Below are positions 36,742 to 45,268 of a DNA stretch of 64,000 nucleotides, piece after piece. This stretch comes from Bacteroidaceae bacterium (GTDB lineage: Bacteria; Bacteroidota; Bacteroidia; Bacteroidales; Bacteroidaceae). The notes under the pieces are model-generated. The model was given only the letters and a program-made list of their open reading frames with translations, was not told the origin of the DNA and did not search any database. The stretch covers positions 21,119 to 85,118 of the forward strand of contig JAFXZK010000100.1 in NCBI GenBank assembly GCA_017541265.1, given 5' to 3'. The position numbers and the translations under genes are program-made. Numbering within the stretch: the first letter of the stretch is position 1; every line of letters begins with the position of its first letter.

Positions 36742-39700
36742 ATGAAAAAGACAAGACAATTACTCATTTCACTTCTCACCCTGCTTTGCTGCAGCACGGG
36801 GGCGTGGGCACAGAATCAGGACGGTGAGGGCAATTATCTCATTGGTTCGGTACAGGACTGGAAGGCTTTTGCCACTTTGGTACAGACAGAGCCGACAGCA
36901 AATGCCAGGATGATTGCAGACATCGACCTGGGCGACGACCAGACGACTGTTGGAACACAAGATGTTCCTTATGCTGGCACGTTTGACGGAAATGGACATA
37001 CATTGACTGTTGCATACAGCCAGAATATTCATGGGCTGGCTCCGTTCCGTTATATTAATGGTGCAACAATCCAGAGAATTCATATTACCGGCACTATCGA
37101 TACACAAACCGGCAAATGCGCTGCGGGTATTGTCTCATATAGCACAGGAGGTACGACAACTATCAGCGAATGCTGGTCATCGGCAAAGCTCAAAGGGGAT
37201 GACACGATGGGAGGAATTTGCGCTGTGATACAAGATGGTACAATGAACATTAATGACTGCCTGGTTGATGGTACTATATCAGGAAGTAATGCATTTAACG
37301 GAGGTTTTATTTCACATCCCGACAATACCGCTACAGTGAACATCAACAATGGTCTTTTCCTGAGATACGCTGATGCTGATGTCTATTGGAGTGGAACATT
37401 CTTCAGGAGTGATCAAGACTGGTTCGGTCCTCGCAATCTCTATAATTGTTATTACTTCTACCCATACGGTTATCCACAAGGCATACAAGCAACCGAAGAG
37501 CAGCTTGCCAACGGTGAGACAGCCAGAGCTCTGCAGGCAGGACGCCCGGAGCAGGTTTGGGTGCAGGACATGGATATGGGGCAGCCGATGCTGAAGGTGT
37601 TTGCGACGGAGCAAGAACCCAGCGGTATGTTCTGTTATATCTACAATCACGACACGCAGACTGCCACAGTCACCTACTTGCGCGATAGTGACAGTAACAA
37701 GAAGGGCGGCACATATGTGGGCGACGTGGTCATTCCCGCCAAGGCTCCCAATGGCTACGACGTGACCGTTATTGGCGAGGATGCCTTCTATAACTGCCCT
37801 GAAATGACCTCGCTCACCATTCCTGCCACCATCGACAGTATCGGCTGTGAGCCGTTTGCGGAAAGCGGAGCACAACTGACGAAAATCACCATCGAGGACG
37901 GCGATACGCCGATACGCTGCCACGTCCGGGATGCATGGCCCATGGGCTGCTACCCTGTTTTCGGGCGCTACGTCAACGTGGAGGAATTGTATATCGGACG
38001 GAATTACAGCAGCTTCGTAAGCCGAGGCTGGGTGGAGGCCGTTTATGAAGGCTCGTGGTCGCTCATCCGTGACAGCGAACACCTGAAAAAGGTCACACTC
38101 GGCAATGTATTTACCGAGGTGCCATACGCCATGTTCTATGGCTGCACGCAGCTACAGGAAGTCAACATCAACCCTAATGCCAAGAGTGTTGGCAAGGAGG
38201 CTTTCTCACACTGTGAGGCATTGACGACTATTGACCTGCCCGAAGGCATTGAAACCATCGACGAGGAGGCTTTCTACTATTGCAAGGCATTGGAGCATAT
38301 CGGTCTTCCAAAGACACTGGGGGTTATCGGAGGTAATGCGTTCACGAACTGCGATGCGTTCAGCAGCTTCACCATCCCCGCCTCAGTTGACAGCATCGGT
38401 GCCAATATACTCGCCGACTGCGATAACCTGAAGCGTATCGACATAGCCTACAGCTCTGAGCCATTGAAGTACTACTGTCCCAGCCAATTCCAGAACTCCC
38501 TGCGCTCGGCTCCCATCGACACACTCTACACAGACCGCTATATCGACGGCGCCCTCAGCGACAACCGCACACTGAAGAAACTCTATATAGGTCCCAACGT
38601 GACGGCTTTGCACGATTATAATTTCAGCGATTGCTACAACATCGACGAAGTATTCAGCCTGAACCCCGAGCCGCCCACATGCGAGGGAAGCAGCGTGTTC
38701 TATTCTGGTACTAAACAGAGCGCAACGCTCCATGTGCCCGTAGGCAGCCTTGATGCCTACAAAGAGGCATACATTTGGAAGGACTTCTTCAATATCGTTG
38801 ACGACATTGGAAGCGACGAACCCTGCGAGCCGACGCTGACACAGGAGAAGCTGTATGCAACACGTCTAGCCGACATGGGCACCGCCCGCATCTGCCACCA
38901 AATTATGCCGACAGACGACGGCTTCGTGGTCTTCGGCGGACACACCACGAGCTTCGTTCGCACACAGAGCGCAGAGCGCTACAATATCGCCACCGACAGT
39001 TGGACGCAGATGACAATGCTCTACTGTCAGGACTACGCCGCAGGCATTGTCACCGCCGACGGCAAGATGCTCTTGGCAGGCGGCATGAGCGGCAATGGCG
39101 GCTCGGGAGCCAGCAGCCTGTGTGAGCTTTACAATCCCGACGACAACTCCTTCACCGCCACAGGCAGCATGGTGCAGGCACGCAGTATGGCGACGGCCAC
39201 GATGACGAAGAGCGGCAAGATATACATCAACGGCTGCTGGTACAACAGCAGCTACGGCCTGGAGTGCTATGACCCCGAAACCGGCACCTTCTCGAAGGTT
39301 GGAGATGGACTGAACGCCAACCATCCCCTTCTGCTGTCATTGCGTAATGAACGCGTCGCCATCATTGATGGCAGCAAGATGGTGGTGGTGGAGAACGGCA
39401 CGACAACCAACGTGACGAGCGAACTGCTGACCGAGTACCCCATTCTGAAAGGCTGGGACGAGGCGCAGATGAAGTACTACCAAGCGAGGGACTACAGCTA
39501 TATCGTGGTAGGCAAGAGTGCCACACAGGCCGTGCTGCTGAGCATCTATGACGATGCCGCAGAGGGCATCAAGATAACGAAGATTGCCGACCTGCCCATG
39601 ACTCTCCCCGACAACGAGAGCGTAGGAATTGGCTATCACGACCAGGGGACGCGCGTGTTCTGCAATAACGCGAAGCATAAGGTATATGTGCAGACCACCA

Positions 39701-40101
39701 TCAAGGACGACGGCTTCAGCCCCGTCATCATCGAATACACCTATCCTATTGTCTCAAGCCCCGAAAGCGGCAACATCGTGGTGTATGCGACAGACAAGCC
39801 TCTCGCAAAGCATGTGGATAATGCCGCATGGACAATGCTCCCCGACGGCACTCTGCTTTCCGCAGGCGGCGGCGACAGCAACTTCGCGCCCCACAAGCAG
39901 TCCTTCATCTACAATCTGGGCGACGGCAGCGACGACCCCGATGGCATCAAGGAATTGGACAATTGGACAATTGGACAATCTAACAATTGTCAAATGGTGA
40001 AATCGTCAAATTGTCAAATTTATAGCCTCAGCGGTCAGCGCCTGAGCAAGCCCCAGCGCGGCCTGAACATCATCGACGGCAAGAAAATTGTAATCAGGTA
40101 A
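36742..40101 (+). CDS. Exported GLUG / BspA-LRR / kelch multidomain surface protein
   Basis: 1119 residues. A signal peptide ends GAWAQ. About 30-290: GLUG-like beta-helix (IADIDLGDD, GTFDGNGHTL) ending with the EEQLANGE module. About 310-680: BspA-type leucine-rich repeats (IGEDAFYNCPEMTSLTIP, VGKEAFSHCEALTTIDLP). About 690-1040: kelch-like propeller (GFVVFGGHTTSFVRTQSAERY, KMLLAGGMSGNGG, KIYINGCWYNSSYGLECY) homologous to the sensor of the upstream regulator. The end (IYSLSGQRLSKPQRGLNIIDG) is the shared sorting-like tail. Residues about 1072-1092 are translated short repeats (NWTIGQSNNCQMVKSSNCQ). The start at 36742 follows the promoter. Probably a surface adhesin or binding protein controlled by, or sensed like, its neighbour. 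Confidence 0.85.
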   Translation: MKKTRQLLISLLTLLCCSTGAWAQNQDGEGNYLIGSVQDWKAFATLVQTEPTANARMIADIDLGDDQTTVGTQDVPYAGTFDGNGHTLTVAYSQNIHGLAPFRYINGATIQRIHITGTIDTQTGKCAAGIVSYSTGGTTTISECWSSAKLKGDDTMGGICAVIQDGTMNINDCLVDGTISGSNAFNGGFISHPDNTATVNINNGLFLRYADADVYWSGTFFRSDQDWFGPRNLYNCYYFYPYGYPQGIQATEEQLANGETARALQAGRPEQVWVQDMDMGQPMLKVFATEQEPSGMFCYIYNHDTQTATVTYLRDSDSNKKGGTYVGDVVIPAKAPNGYDVTVIGEDAFYNCPEMTSLTIPATIDSIGCEPFAESGAQLTKITIEDGDTPIRCHVRDAWPMGCYPVFGRYVNVEELYIGRNYSSFVSRGWVEAVYEGSWSLIRDSEHLKKVTLGNVFTEVPYAMFYGCTQLQEVNINPNAKSVGKEAFSHCEALTTIDLPEGIETIDEEAFYYCKALEHIGLPKTLGVIGGNAFTNCDAFSSFTIPASVDSIGANILADCDNLKRIDIAYSSEPLKYYCPSQFQNSLRSAPIDTLYTDRYIDGALSDNRTLKKLYIGPNVTALHDYNFSDCYNIDEVFSLNPEPPTCEGSSVFYSGTKQSATLHVPVGSLDAYKEAYIWKDFFNIVDDIGSDEPCEPTLTQEKLYATRLADMGTARICHQIMPTDDGFVVFGGHTTSFVRTQSAERYNIATDSWTQMTMLYCQDYAAGIVTADGKMLLAGGMSGNGGSGASSLCELYNPDDNSFTATGSMVQARSMATATMTKSGKIYINGCWYNSSYGLECYDPETGTFSKVGDGLNANHPLLLSLRNERVAIIDGSKMVVVENGTTTNVTSELLTEYPILKGWDEAQMKYYQARDYSYIVVGKSATQAVLLSIYDDAAEGIKITKIADLPMTLPDNESVGIGYHDQGTRVFCNNAKHKVYVQTTIKDDGFSPVIIEYTYPIVSSPESGNIVVYATDKPLAKHVDNAAWTMLPDGTLLSAGGGDSNFAPHKQSFIYNLGDGSDDPDGIKELDNWTIGQSNNCQMVKSSNCQIYSLSGQRLSKPQRGLNIIDGKKIVIR
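39954..40021 (+). repeat. Nonamer then octamer arrays inside a coding gene
   Basis: Three copies of ATTGGACAA (9 bp) followed by four 8-bp copies of the TTGTCAAA family, translated just before the sorting-like tail. The same octamer is expanded at 42388 in another gene. Confidence 0.8.
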
Positions 40102-40126
40102 AAGACAGATAGATAGAGAAGGTTGC

Positions 40127-40236
40127 AAAAACCCCTGTACTTGTTGCCATAAGTACAGGGGTTTATTGCAATAAGTACACGGACTTATGACAATAAGTAC
40201 AGGGACTTATGGCGACAAGTACGGGGACTTATTTCA
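40127..40236. repeat. 22-bp-period tandem array A3, five units
   Basis: Units at 40127, 40149, 40171, 40193 and 40215 with arms ATAAGT / ACTTAT. It lies between the surface-protein stop and the purD promoter. Confidence 0.9.
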
Positions 40237-40276
40237 GATTATCACCAAAAGCTTATTCAATTCCAAATTTATTTCG

Positions 40277-40284
40277 TATCTTTG
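40277..40284 (+). promoter_or_regulatory. -7 promoter element of purD
   Basis: TATCTTTG followed by CAGC, 32 bp before the purD ATG and 40 bp after array A3. Confidence 0.8.
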
Positions 40285-40316
40285 CAGCATAAATTAGTCG
40301 TATAGGAGATTTTATT

Positions 40317-41624
40317 ATGAAGATACTGTTGTTAGGCAGTGGCGGGCGAGAGCACGCGCTGGCATGGAAGATTGCACAAAGCGAGAAATGCGAGAAGCTT
40401 TATATTGCCCCAGGCAATGCAGGCACAGCAGACGTGGGCGAAAATGTCAACATCAAAGTGAACGACTTCGAGGGCATCAAGGCGTTTTGCCTCGACAAAG
40501 GCATCACAATGGTCGTGGTCGGCCCTGAAGACCCGCTGGTGAACGGCATCTACGACTTCTTCAAAGAAGACGAACAGCTCAAGCGCACCCCCGTCATCGG
40601 ACCTTCGAAGGCAGGCGCAAGGCTGGAAGGTAGCAAGGACTTCGCCAAGGGCTTCATGCAGAGGCATGGCATCCCGACGGCAGCCTACCGCACCTTCACC
40701 GCAGCCACTGTGGAGGAAGGCATCTCCTTCCTCAAAACCCTGCAGCCCCCATACGTCCTTAAAGCCGACGGCCTCTGCGCCGGCAAGGGCGTACTCATCG
40801 TGCCAACACTCGAAGAGGCCAAGCACACCCTTATGGATATGCTGGGCTTGGACTCCTCCCCTCGGGGAGGGAGGGAGGGGGCTACCCCCATGTTCGGCGA
40901 TGCCAGCAGCCGCGTGGTCATCGAGGAGTTTCTGGATGGCATCGAGTGCAGCGTCTTTGTCCTCACCGACGGCAACAGTTATAAGATACTGCCCGAGGCG
41001 AAGGATTACAAGCGCATCGGCGAGGGCGACACCGGCCTCAACACGGGCGGCATGGGCAGCGTCAGCCCTGTGCCTTTCGCCACGAAAGAATGGATGCAGA
41101 AGGTGGAAGACCGCATCATCCGCCCCACGGTTGAAGGTCTCAAGGCAGAGGGCATCGACTACAAGGGCTTCATCTTCTTCGGCCTCATCAATGTAAAAGG
41201 TGAGCCGAAGGTCATCGAGTACAACGTCCGCATGGGCGACCCCGAGACGGAAACCGTCATGCTGCGCCTGAAGAGCGACCTCGTGGATCTCTTCGAAGGC
41301 GTTGCCACAGGCACCCTTGCAGAGAAGGAGGTTGTCTTCGACGAAAGGGCTGCCGTCTGCGTTATGCTGGTCAGTGGCGGCTACCCCGGCGCGTACGAGA
41401 AAGGTTTCCCCATAAGTGGCCTCGAAGACATTTGGGGCAGCATCGTCTTCCATGCAGGGACAGCCCTGAAGGATGGTGAGGTAGTAACCAACGGCGGGCG
41501 TGTCATTGCCGTCAGCAGCTATGGCAAGGACAAGGAAGAAGCCTTGCAGAAGAGCTTCGCCAACGCCAAGCTGATAAAGTTCGAAGGCAAGAACTTCCGC
41601 CGAGACATCGGGAAAGACCTATAG
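40317..41624 (+). CDS. purD: Phosphoribosylamine-glycine ligase with in-frame repeat insertion
   Basis: 435 residues. GAR synthetase joins glycine to phosphoribosylamine in purine synthesis. It has an N-terminal domain ([18 protein letters not shown]), an ATP-grasp domain (about 105-320: [37 protein letters not shown]) and the C-terminal part with [17 protein letters not shown]. Residues about 177-191 ([14 protein letters not shown]) are extra relative to what I recall of the family, where the preceding helix runs directly into [14 protein letters not shown]. They are encoded by a GC-rich palindromic element. As the rest of the enzyme is intact, the insertion is probably tolerated in a surface loop. 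Confidence 0.97.
   Translation: MKILLLGSGGREHALAWKIAQSEKCEKLYIAPGNAGTADVGENVNIKVNDFEGIKAFCLDKGITMVVVGPEDPLVNGIYDFFKEDEQLKRTPVIGPSKAGARLEGSKDFAKGFMQRHGIPTAAYRTFTAATVEEGISFLKTLQPPYVLKADGLCAGKGVLIVPTLEEAKHTLMDMLGLDSSPRGGREGATPMFGDASSRVVIEEFLDGIECSVFVLTDGNSYKILPEAKDYKRIGEGDTGLNTGGMGSVSPVPFATKEWMQKVEDRIIRPTVEGLKAEGIDYKGFIFFGLINVKGEPKVIEYNVRMGDPETETVMLRLKSDLVDLFEGVATGTLAEKEVVFDERAAVCVMLVSGGYPGAYEKGFPISGLEDIWGSIVFHAGTALKDGEVVTNGGRVIAVSSYGKDKEEALQKSFANAKLIKFEGKNFRRDIGKDL
40852..40891 (+). repeat. In-frame palindromic element, copy 3 (purD)
   Basis: CTCCTCCCCTCGGGGAGGG hairpin with tail AGGGAGGGGGCTACC, read as [11 protein letters not shown] within the ATP-grasp domain. Confidence 0.85.
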
Positions 41625-41627
41625 TCA

Positions 41628-41753
41628 ATTCAAATTTTATAAATTCAAAATTCAAAATGATTCTGTAGCTTGTCTTTAAGGCAAATGATAGCAAGATGTG
41701 CTGCTTAGGTAGAGAACTCACTTTGAATTTTGAATTAAACAATTTTGAATTTA
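41628..41753. repeat. AT-rich inverted repeat (TTTGAAT type)
   Basis: Left arm 41628-41658 contains AATTCAAAATTCAAAAT. The right arm 41720-41753 contains TTTGAATTTTGAATTAAAC. About 60 bp separate them. It fills the gap between purD and the DUF6427-like gene and could form a long stem-loop in RNA. Confidence 0.65.
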
Positions 41754-41754
41754 A

Positions 41755-42792
41755 GTGATACGAAGTCGGTTGCAGAACAAAGTGGCGGGAAGCGTCTTTA
41801 CGCTGCCTGTGTGTGTCGTCGCGGCGGTCGCAATGTGGTGGCTGCCGGAGCGAACATTCTCTGTAAGCAACCTCTTGGGGCTGGCGCTTTGCCTGCTGAC
41901 GACCTACATCGTCATGGAAACCAATGCCCAGCAGCACATCATCCGCATCCGCACCCGCATGATGTCGTGCGTGTGGCTTGTGCTGTCTGCCAGCCTTGCG
42001 TTCATGCATCCCTTTGGGAAGCCCCTCATCAGTGCAGCTTTCCTCTGTGCCGGCTACTTCCTGCTTTTCCGCTGCTACCAGAAGCACCGCCCGCAGGCGT
42101 ATGTCTTCCATGCCTTTCTCATGCTCAGTCTGGGCAGCTTCTTTGCACCCGTCATGCTGGCAATGGCGATACCCTTCTTCCTTTACCTCATCGTCTTCCT
42201 GCGCTCCCTGACAAAGAAAGCCTTTTGGGCAGGCATACTCGGACTCATCGTGCCCTACTGGTGCTATGCGGTGTGGCTGTTTTTAGGGGTTAGAGGTGAG
42301 ATGTCAGAGGTTAGAGAATTGTTTGGAAATATGACCTTGGGGCAAGAGTTTTCTCTAACCCATAACCTCTTGTTCCTAACCGCCAAGTTGTCAAATTGCC
42401 AAATTGTGAAATTGTCAAATTGTCAAATTGTGAAATTATCAAGTGTTGCAGTCGTCGCCCTGCTCAGCATTGTCAGCATCATACACTACCTCCGTACCAA
42501 CTATGATGACAAGATACGCGTGCGCATGATACTATATATATATGTCGTGCAGACATTGTTGCTGATGGCATTCCTTATCCTTCAGCCCGGGCAATACGAA
42601 ACCACAATGGCACTCCTTGTTGCCAGTGCCAGCCCGCTCATTGCGCATTACTTCGCGCTCAGCAAAAGCATCTGGTGTACCGTCTTTTTCTTTATCTCGC
42701 TGCTACTCACGGCAGCAATGGCGGCGGTGAACCTTTTTGACCTTCCAATCCCTCAAACTCTTAATCTTTCCGCTCTACCAAATGTCTTCTGA
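41755..42792 (+). CDS. Polytopic membrane protein, DUF6427-like
   Basis: 345 residues from a GTG start. About ten hydrophobic segments span the protein (for example VAGSVFTLPVCVVAAVAMWW, FFLYLIVFL, AFWAGILGLIVPYWCY, IYVVQTLLLMAFLIL, WCTVFFFISLLLTAAMAAV). The layout matches the DUF6427 proteins often found next to purD in Bacteroidales. Function unknown. Residues 211-237 are three perfect copies of KLSNCQIV encoded by an 8-bp DNA repeat and placed in a loop before a membrane helix. The 3' end overlaps the convergent fasciclin gene by 18 bp. The GTG start is uncertain; no promoter was recognised apart from read-through from purD. Confidence 0.8.
   Translation: MIRSRLQNKVAGSVFTLPVCVVAAVAMWWLPERTFSVSNLLGLALCLLTTYIVMETNAQQHIIRIRTRMMSCVWLVLSASLAFMHPFGKPLISAAFLCAGYFLLFRCYQKHRPQAYVFHAFLMLSLGSFFAPVMLAMAIPFFLYLIVFLRSLTKKAFWAGILGLIVPYWCYAVWLFLGVRGEMSEVRELFGNMTLGQEFSLTHNLLFLTAKLSNCQIVKLSNCQIVKLSSVAVVALLSIVSIIHYLRTNYDDKIRVRMILYIYVVQTLLLMAFLILQPGQYETTMALLVASASPLIAHYFALSKSIWCTVFFFISLLLTAAMAAVNLFDLPIPQTLNLSALPNVF
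42388..42442 (+). repeat. Octamer array TTGTCAAA expanded inside a coding gene
   Basis: Seven 8-bp units (TTGTCAAA, TTGCCAAA, TTGTGAAA and so on). Three units equal 24 bp, so the peptide KLSNCQIV repeats exactly in frame. Confidence 0.92.
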
Positions 42793-44955
42793 CTCTTCGG
42801 GATTGTCATAAACCTCTTTAGGCACATACTCGAAGTAGTCCATGTAGAACTCATAGGTTTGTCCTTCGAGGACAGACTTGAAGCGGATGTAGTAGTTCTG
42901 GTAGGGCTGCAGGAAGGTACTTATTATGATGCGTCGCGACATATAATGGAAGGTACGCACGGGACTACCTGTTCCATTGGCATTGCACCATGCATACGGT
43001 GCTTTCATGAAGCCTTTCGTGCGCATCGTCTTCGTCACGCGGTCGTTGTATTCCTCGTCGTCGGTATCTGCCTCCCAACCCACGTTTGACGGTACTGTAC
43101 TATCGGGCATTCTCATTTCCAACCCGCCAAGCCGAAGATCCATCGGGATGCCCGTCACATACATGTTATTACGATCGGCACCAAAATAAACCTGAGCCAT
43201 TGAGCGGACACGCGAACCTGTTGCCACGCCGAAGCGCACCTCATACTGTCCTGCACGCGGCACAGGCGGCAATTTCATGGTGAAGTCGTACTGGCCTATG
43301 ATGTTGAACTCGTCGCCTTGCAGGTTATGATAGCCCGACATGTAGCCTTGCAGGTAGTAGAACATCGTCCCTTCGCGAATTTCCACGTCCTTGATGTACG
43401 GGTAGTTTGTGGGGATAGCTCTGACGTTAGGTGCTCCGTAGGTGTAGTAGGCGCGCGTCTGGCGAATGTCGTTGTTCATCATTTCCGGCATTGTGCAACA
43501 TGCGTCGAAGCGGATGCGCTGACTCGACATCGTGTTGCAAACATTTTCGGTGCAGACCAGAAGGTCTTCGATAGGATAGACAATGCCGTTGGCGATAATG
43601 GTATTGTCAGTGCCACTCTCGGTATAGGTCAGTACGCGAATGCCCTCGTTCTCCTCTGGCCTTGTGCCGGAGCCTTTCAGAACAGGGAACTCACCGCTCT
43701 CGTGGTAGTCGTTTATGTTTTCGCGGGTTGGGCCAAACTGTCCGCGTCCGTTCCTGAGCTTTGGGAAGCGGTTCAGGTAGATGCCGTCGCTCTCGCGGCT
43801 CTCATAGGTCTTCAGTATTCGCGGCAGTCCCATCGTCTGATAGTAGTCCATGATGGGGATAGTGGGACCCTTGTTGGAGCCGACGCTGTATCCTGTCTCG
43901 TTGTAGTGTATCACCAGCTTCTCCCTGCCGATGCGCTGGGGCAGCAGGTGGTATGTGACGAACTGGTTCAGCACATTCATCTGGTTGGTATAGTCCTCGT
44001 CGTAGAGCGTACCGGGAATATAGTCGAAGAGTCCCGTCCCGTGCAAGAACTCACATATCTCGCTCACAGTAATCTCTTTGGCAGGCTTCCCGAACTTCTC
44101 TTCCCAGAACCTGTCGGTCTCGGCAAACAGGGTAAAACCAGAGTAGCGATGCTCCGGGATGGTGCCGGCCTGACCTACCGAGGAGTGTTTGGGAAGGTCC
44201 TTCACGATGCCTCCCTGATAAAGGCGCTCCCATTCCTCGTCGCGGTATTCATTCAGGGCGTCGGCCAGGCCGCAAGCCATCAGAAGGCGCGACATCACAT
44301 TATAGCCGCTGCCCGTATTGCGCGACCATTGGTAGATGAAATCACCCATGCGGTCGTTGCTCGGAGCGATGACGCCCCCCACCTGGTGTACGAAACCATT
44401 GATGAGAGGAATGTCCCTGTTGTCCTTCGAAAGAAGCGCCTGGTCGTTGATGGAGATGCTGTCCGGGTCGTTTTTGCCATAATAGACACGCAGCTTGCGG
44501 TCGTACATGTTTGCCTGCCCGAACTCGTATTCGTGCTTTGGAAAGTCTGCCACCGTGTAAGCTTCCTGATTGTCGCCGCTGTCCATGATGCTGTTATAGA
44601 CAATCACCTTCTTGATGCTGTCCAGGTCTTCCTCATTCTTGAAGCCCTCCCACGACGGCTCCGTAATGATGCCTCTGCGGAAAAGTGAGTCCAGATATAT
44701 CTGAATCGCCTCGTTCGTGGGAGCAAAGACGGTGTAATGGCCACGGGCAGAAAGAAGCTGCTTCAAGGTAGTAGTGGTCATCGGACTGACAGGCATTTCG
44801 CCCAGCAAACGCACATATTCGCTATAGTAGTCCTTGCCCTCAAGGTACTCACTAATTGTCTTTTCCTGAAAGACATACCTTGCAGACATGTCTATCTCCT
44901 CTGTGCAACCCACCAAGGCCACAAGCACAGCAATAGCCCAAAAGAATCTTTTCAT
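42775..44955 (-). CDS. Fasciclin-domain lipoprotein
   Basis: 726 residues. A lipoprotein signal ends LVALVGCTEE. The FAS1 domain lies at about 35-175 (TLKQLLSARGHYTVFAPTNE, ALLSKDNRDIPLINGFVHQVGGVI). A second, more diverged FAS1-like part follows (about 240-370). The C-terminal half is beta-rich (IREGTMFYYLQGYMSG, AGQYEVRFGVATGS, YYIRFKSVLEG) and resembles carbohydrate- or ligand-binding beta-sandwiches. Family members are surface lipoproteins often linked to glycan uptake loci; no SusCD pair is adjacent here. The start at 44955 is supported by the promoter element at 44980 and by the lipobox. A longer ORF to 45042 would run through that promoter. Confidence 0.88.
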   Translation of the reverse strand: MKRFFWAIAVLVALVGCTEEIDMSARYVFQEKTISEYLEGKDYYSEYVRLLGEMPVSPMTTTTLKQLLSARGHYTVFAPTNEAIQIYLDSLFRRGIITEPSWEGFKNEEDLDSIKKVIVYNSIMDSGDNQEAYTVADFPKHEYEFGQANMYDRKLRVYYGKNDPDSISINDQALLSKDNRDIPLINGFVHQVGGVIAPSNDRMGDFIYQWSRNTGSGYNVMSRLLMACGLADALNEYRDEEWERLYQGGIVKDLPKHSSVGQAGTIPEHRYSGFTLFAETDRFWEEKFGKPAKEITVSEICEFLHGTGLFDYIPGTLYDEDYTNQMNVLNQFVTYHLLPQRIGREKLVIHYNETGYSVGSNKGPTIPIMDYYQTMGLPRILKTYESRESDGIYLNRFPKLRNGRGQFGPTRENINDYHESGEFPVLKGSGTRPEENEGIRVLTYTESGTDNTIIANGIVYPIEDLLVCTENVCNTMSSQRIRFDACCTMPEMMNNDIRQTRAYYTYGAPNVRAIPTNYPYIKDVEIREGTMFYYLQGYMSGYHNLQGDEFNIIGQYDFTMKLPPVPRAGQYEVRFGVATGSRVRSMAQVYFGADRNNMYVTGIPMDLRLGGLEMRMPDSTVPSNVGWEADTDDEEYNDRVTKTMRTKGFMKAPYAWCNANGTGSPVRTFHYMSRRIIISTFLQPYQNYYIRFKSVLEGQTYEFYMDYFEYVPKEVYDNPEESEDIW

Positions 44956-44979
44956 TTGAAATAGTTGATAGTTTCCGTG

Positions 44980-44987
44980 CAAATATA
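44980..44987 (-). promoter_or_regulatory. -7 promoter element of the fasciclin gene
   Basis: TATATTTG on the minus strand followed by CACGG, 25 bp before the ATG at 44955. Confidence 0.75.
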
Positions 44988-45075
44988 CAAACATTTTTAA
45001 TAACTTGTATGGATTTCCCAAACTAAATTCGATAATCTGCAAGTGTTGTAAATGAAAGAGTTAATTGTGTACGCA

Positions 45076-45163
45076 AAAAGTCCCTGTTCTTATGGCGACA
45101 AGTACACGGACTTATGGAGACAAGTACAGGGACTTATGGAGATAAGTACGGGGACTTGTTGTC
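45076..45163. repeat. 22-bp-period tandem array A4, four units
   Basis: Units at 45076, 45098, 45120 and 45142 (arms ACAAGT or ATAAGT with ACTTAT). It occupies the divergent gap between the fasciclin gene and the first glycosyltransferase. The rest of the gap 44956-45268 (313 bp) holds only promoter elements. Confidence 0.9.
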
Positions 45164-45255
45164 CCTATCTATTTGAAATCGCGTGCAAAGGTGCGGAAAA
45201 AAACAAACTATCACAGAAAACATGGCATCTTTTTGGCTTTTCACTCACTTATTTG

Positions 45256-45263
45256 TAAATTTG
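45256..45263 (+). promoter_or_regulatory. -7-like element immediately before the glycosyltransferase ATG
   Basis: TAAATTTG followed by CAGGC, with only 5 bp before the ATG at 45269. If it is the real promoter, the transcript would be leaderless or nearly so. Confidence 0.5.
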
Positions 45264-45268
45264 CAGGC

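Noticed and set aside
45173-45268. Upstream start for the first glycosyltransferase
   Set aside because: It would add about 32 basic residues not seen in the family and its promoter would have to lie within repeat array A4; the start at 45269 begins the normal GT-A strand.
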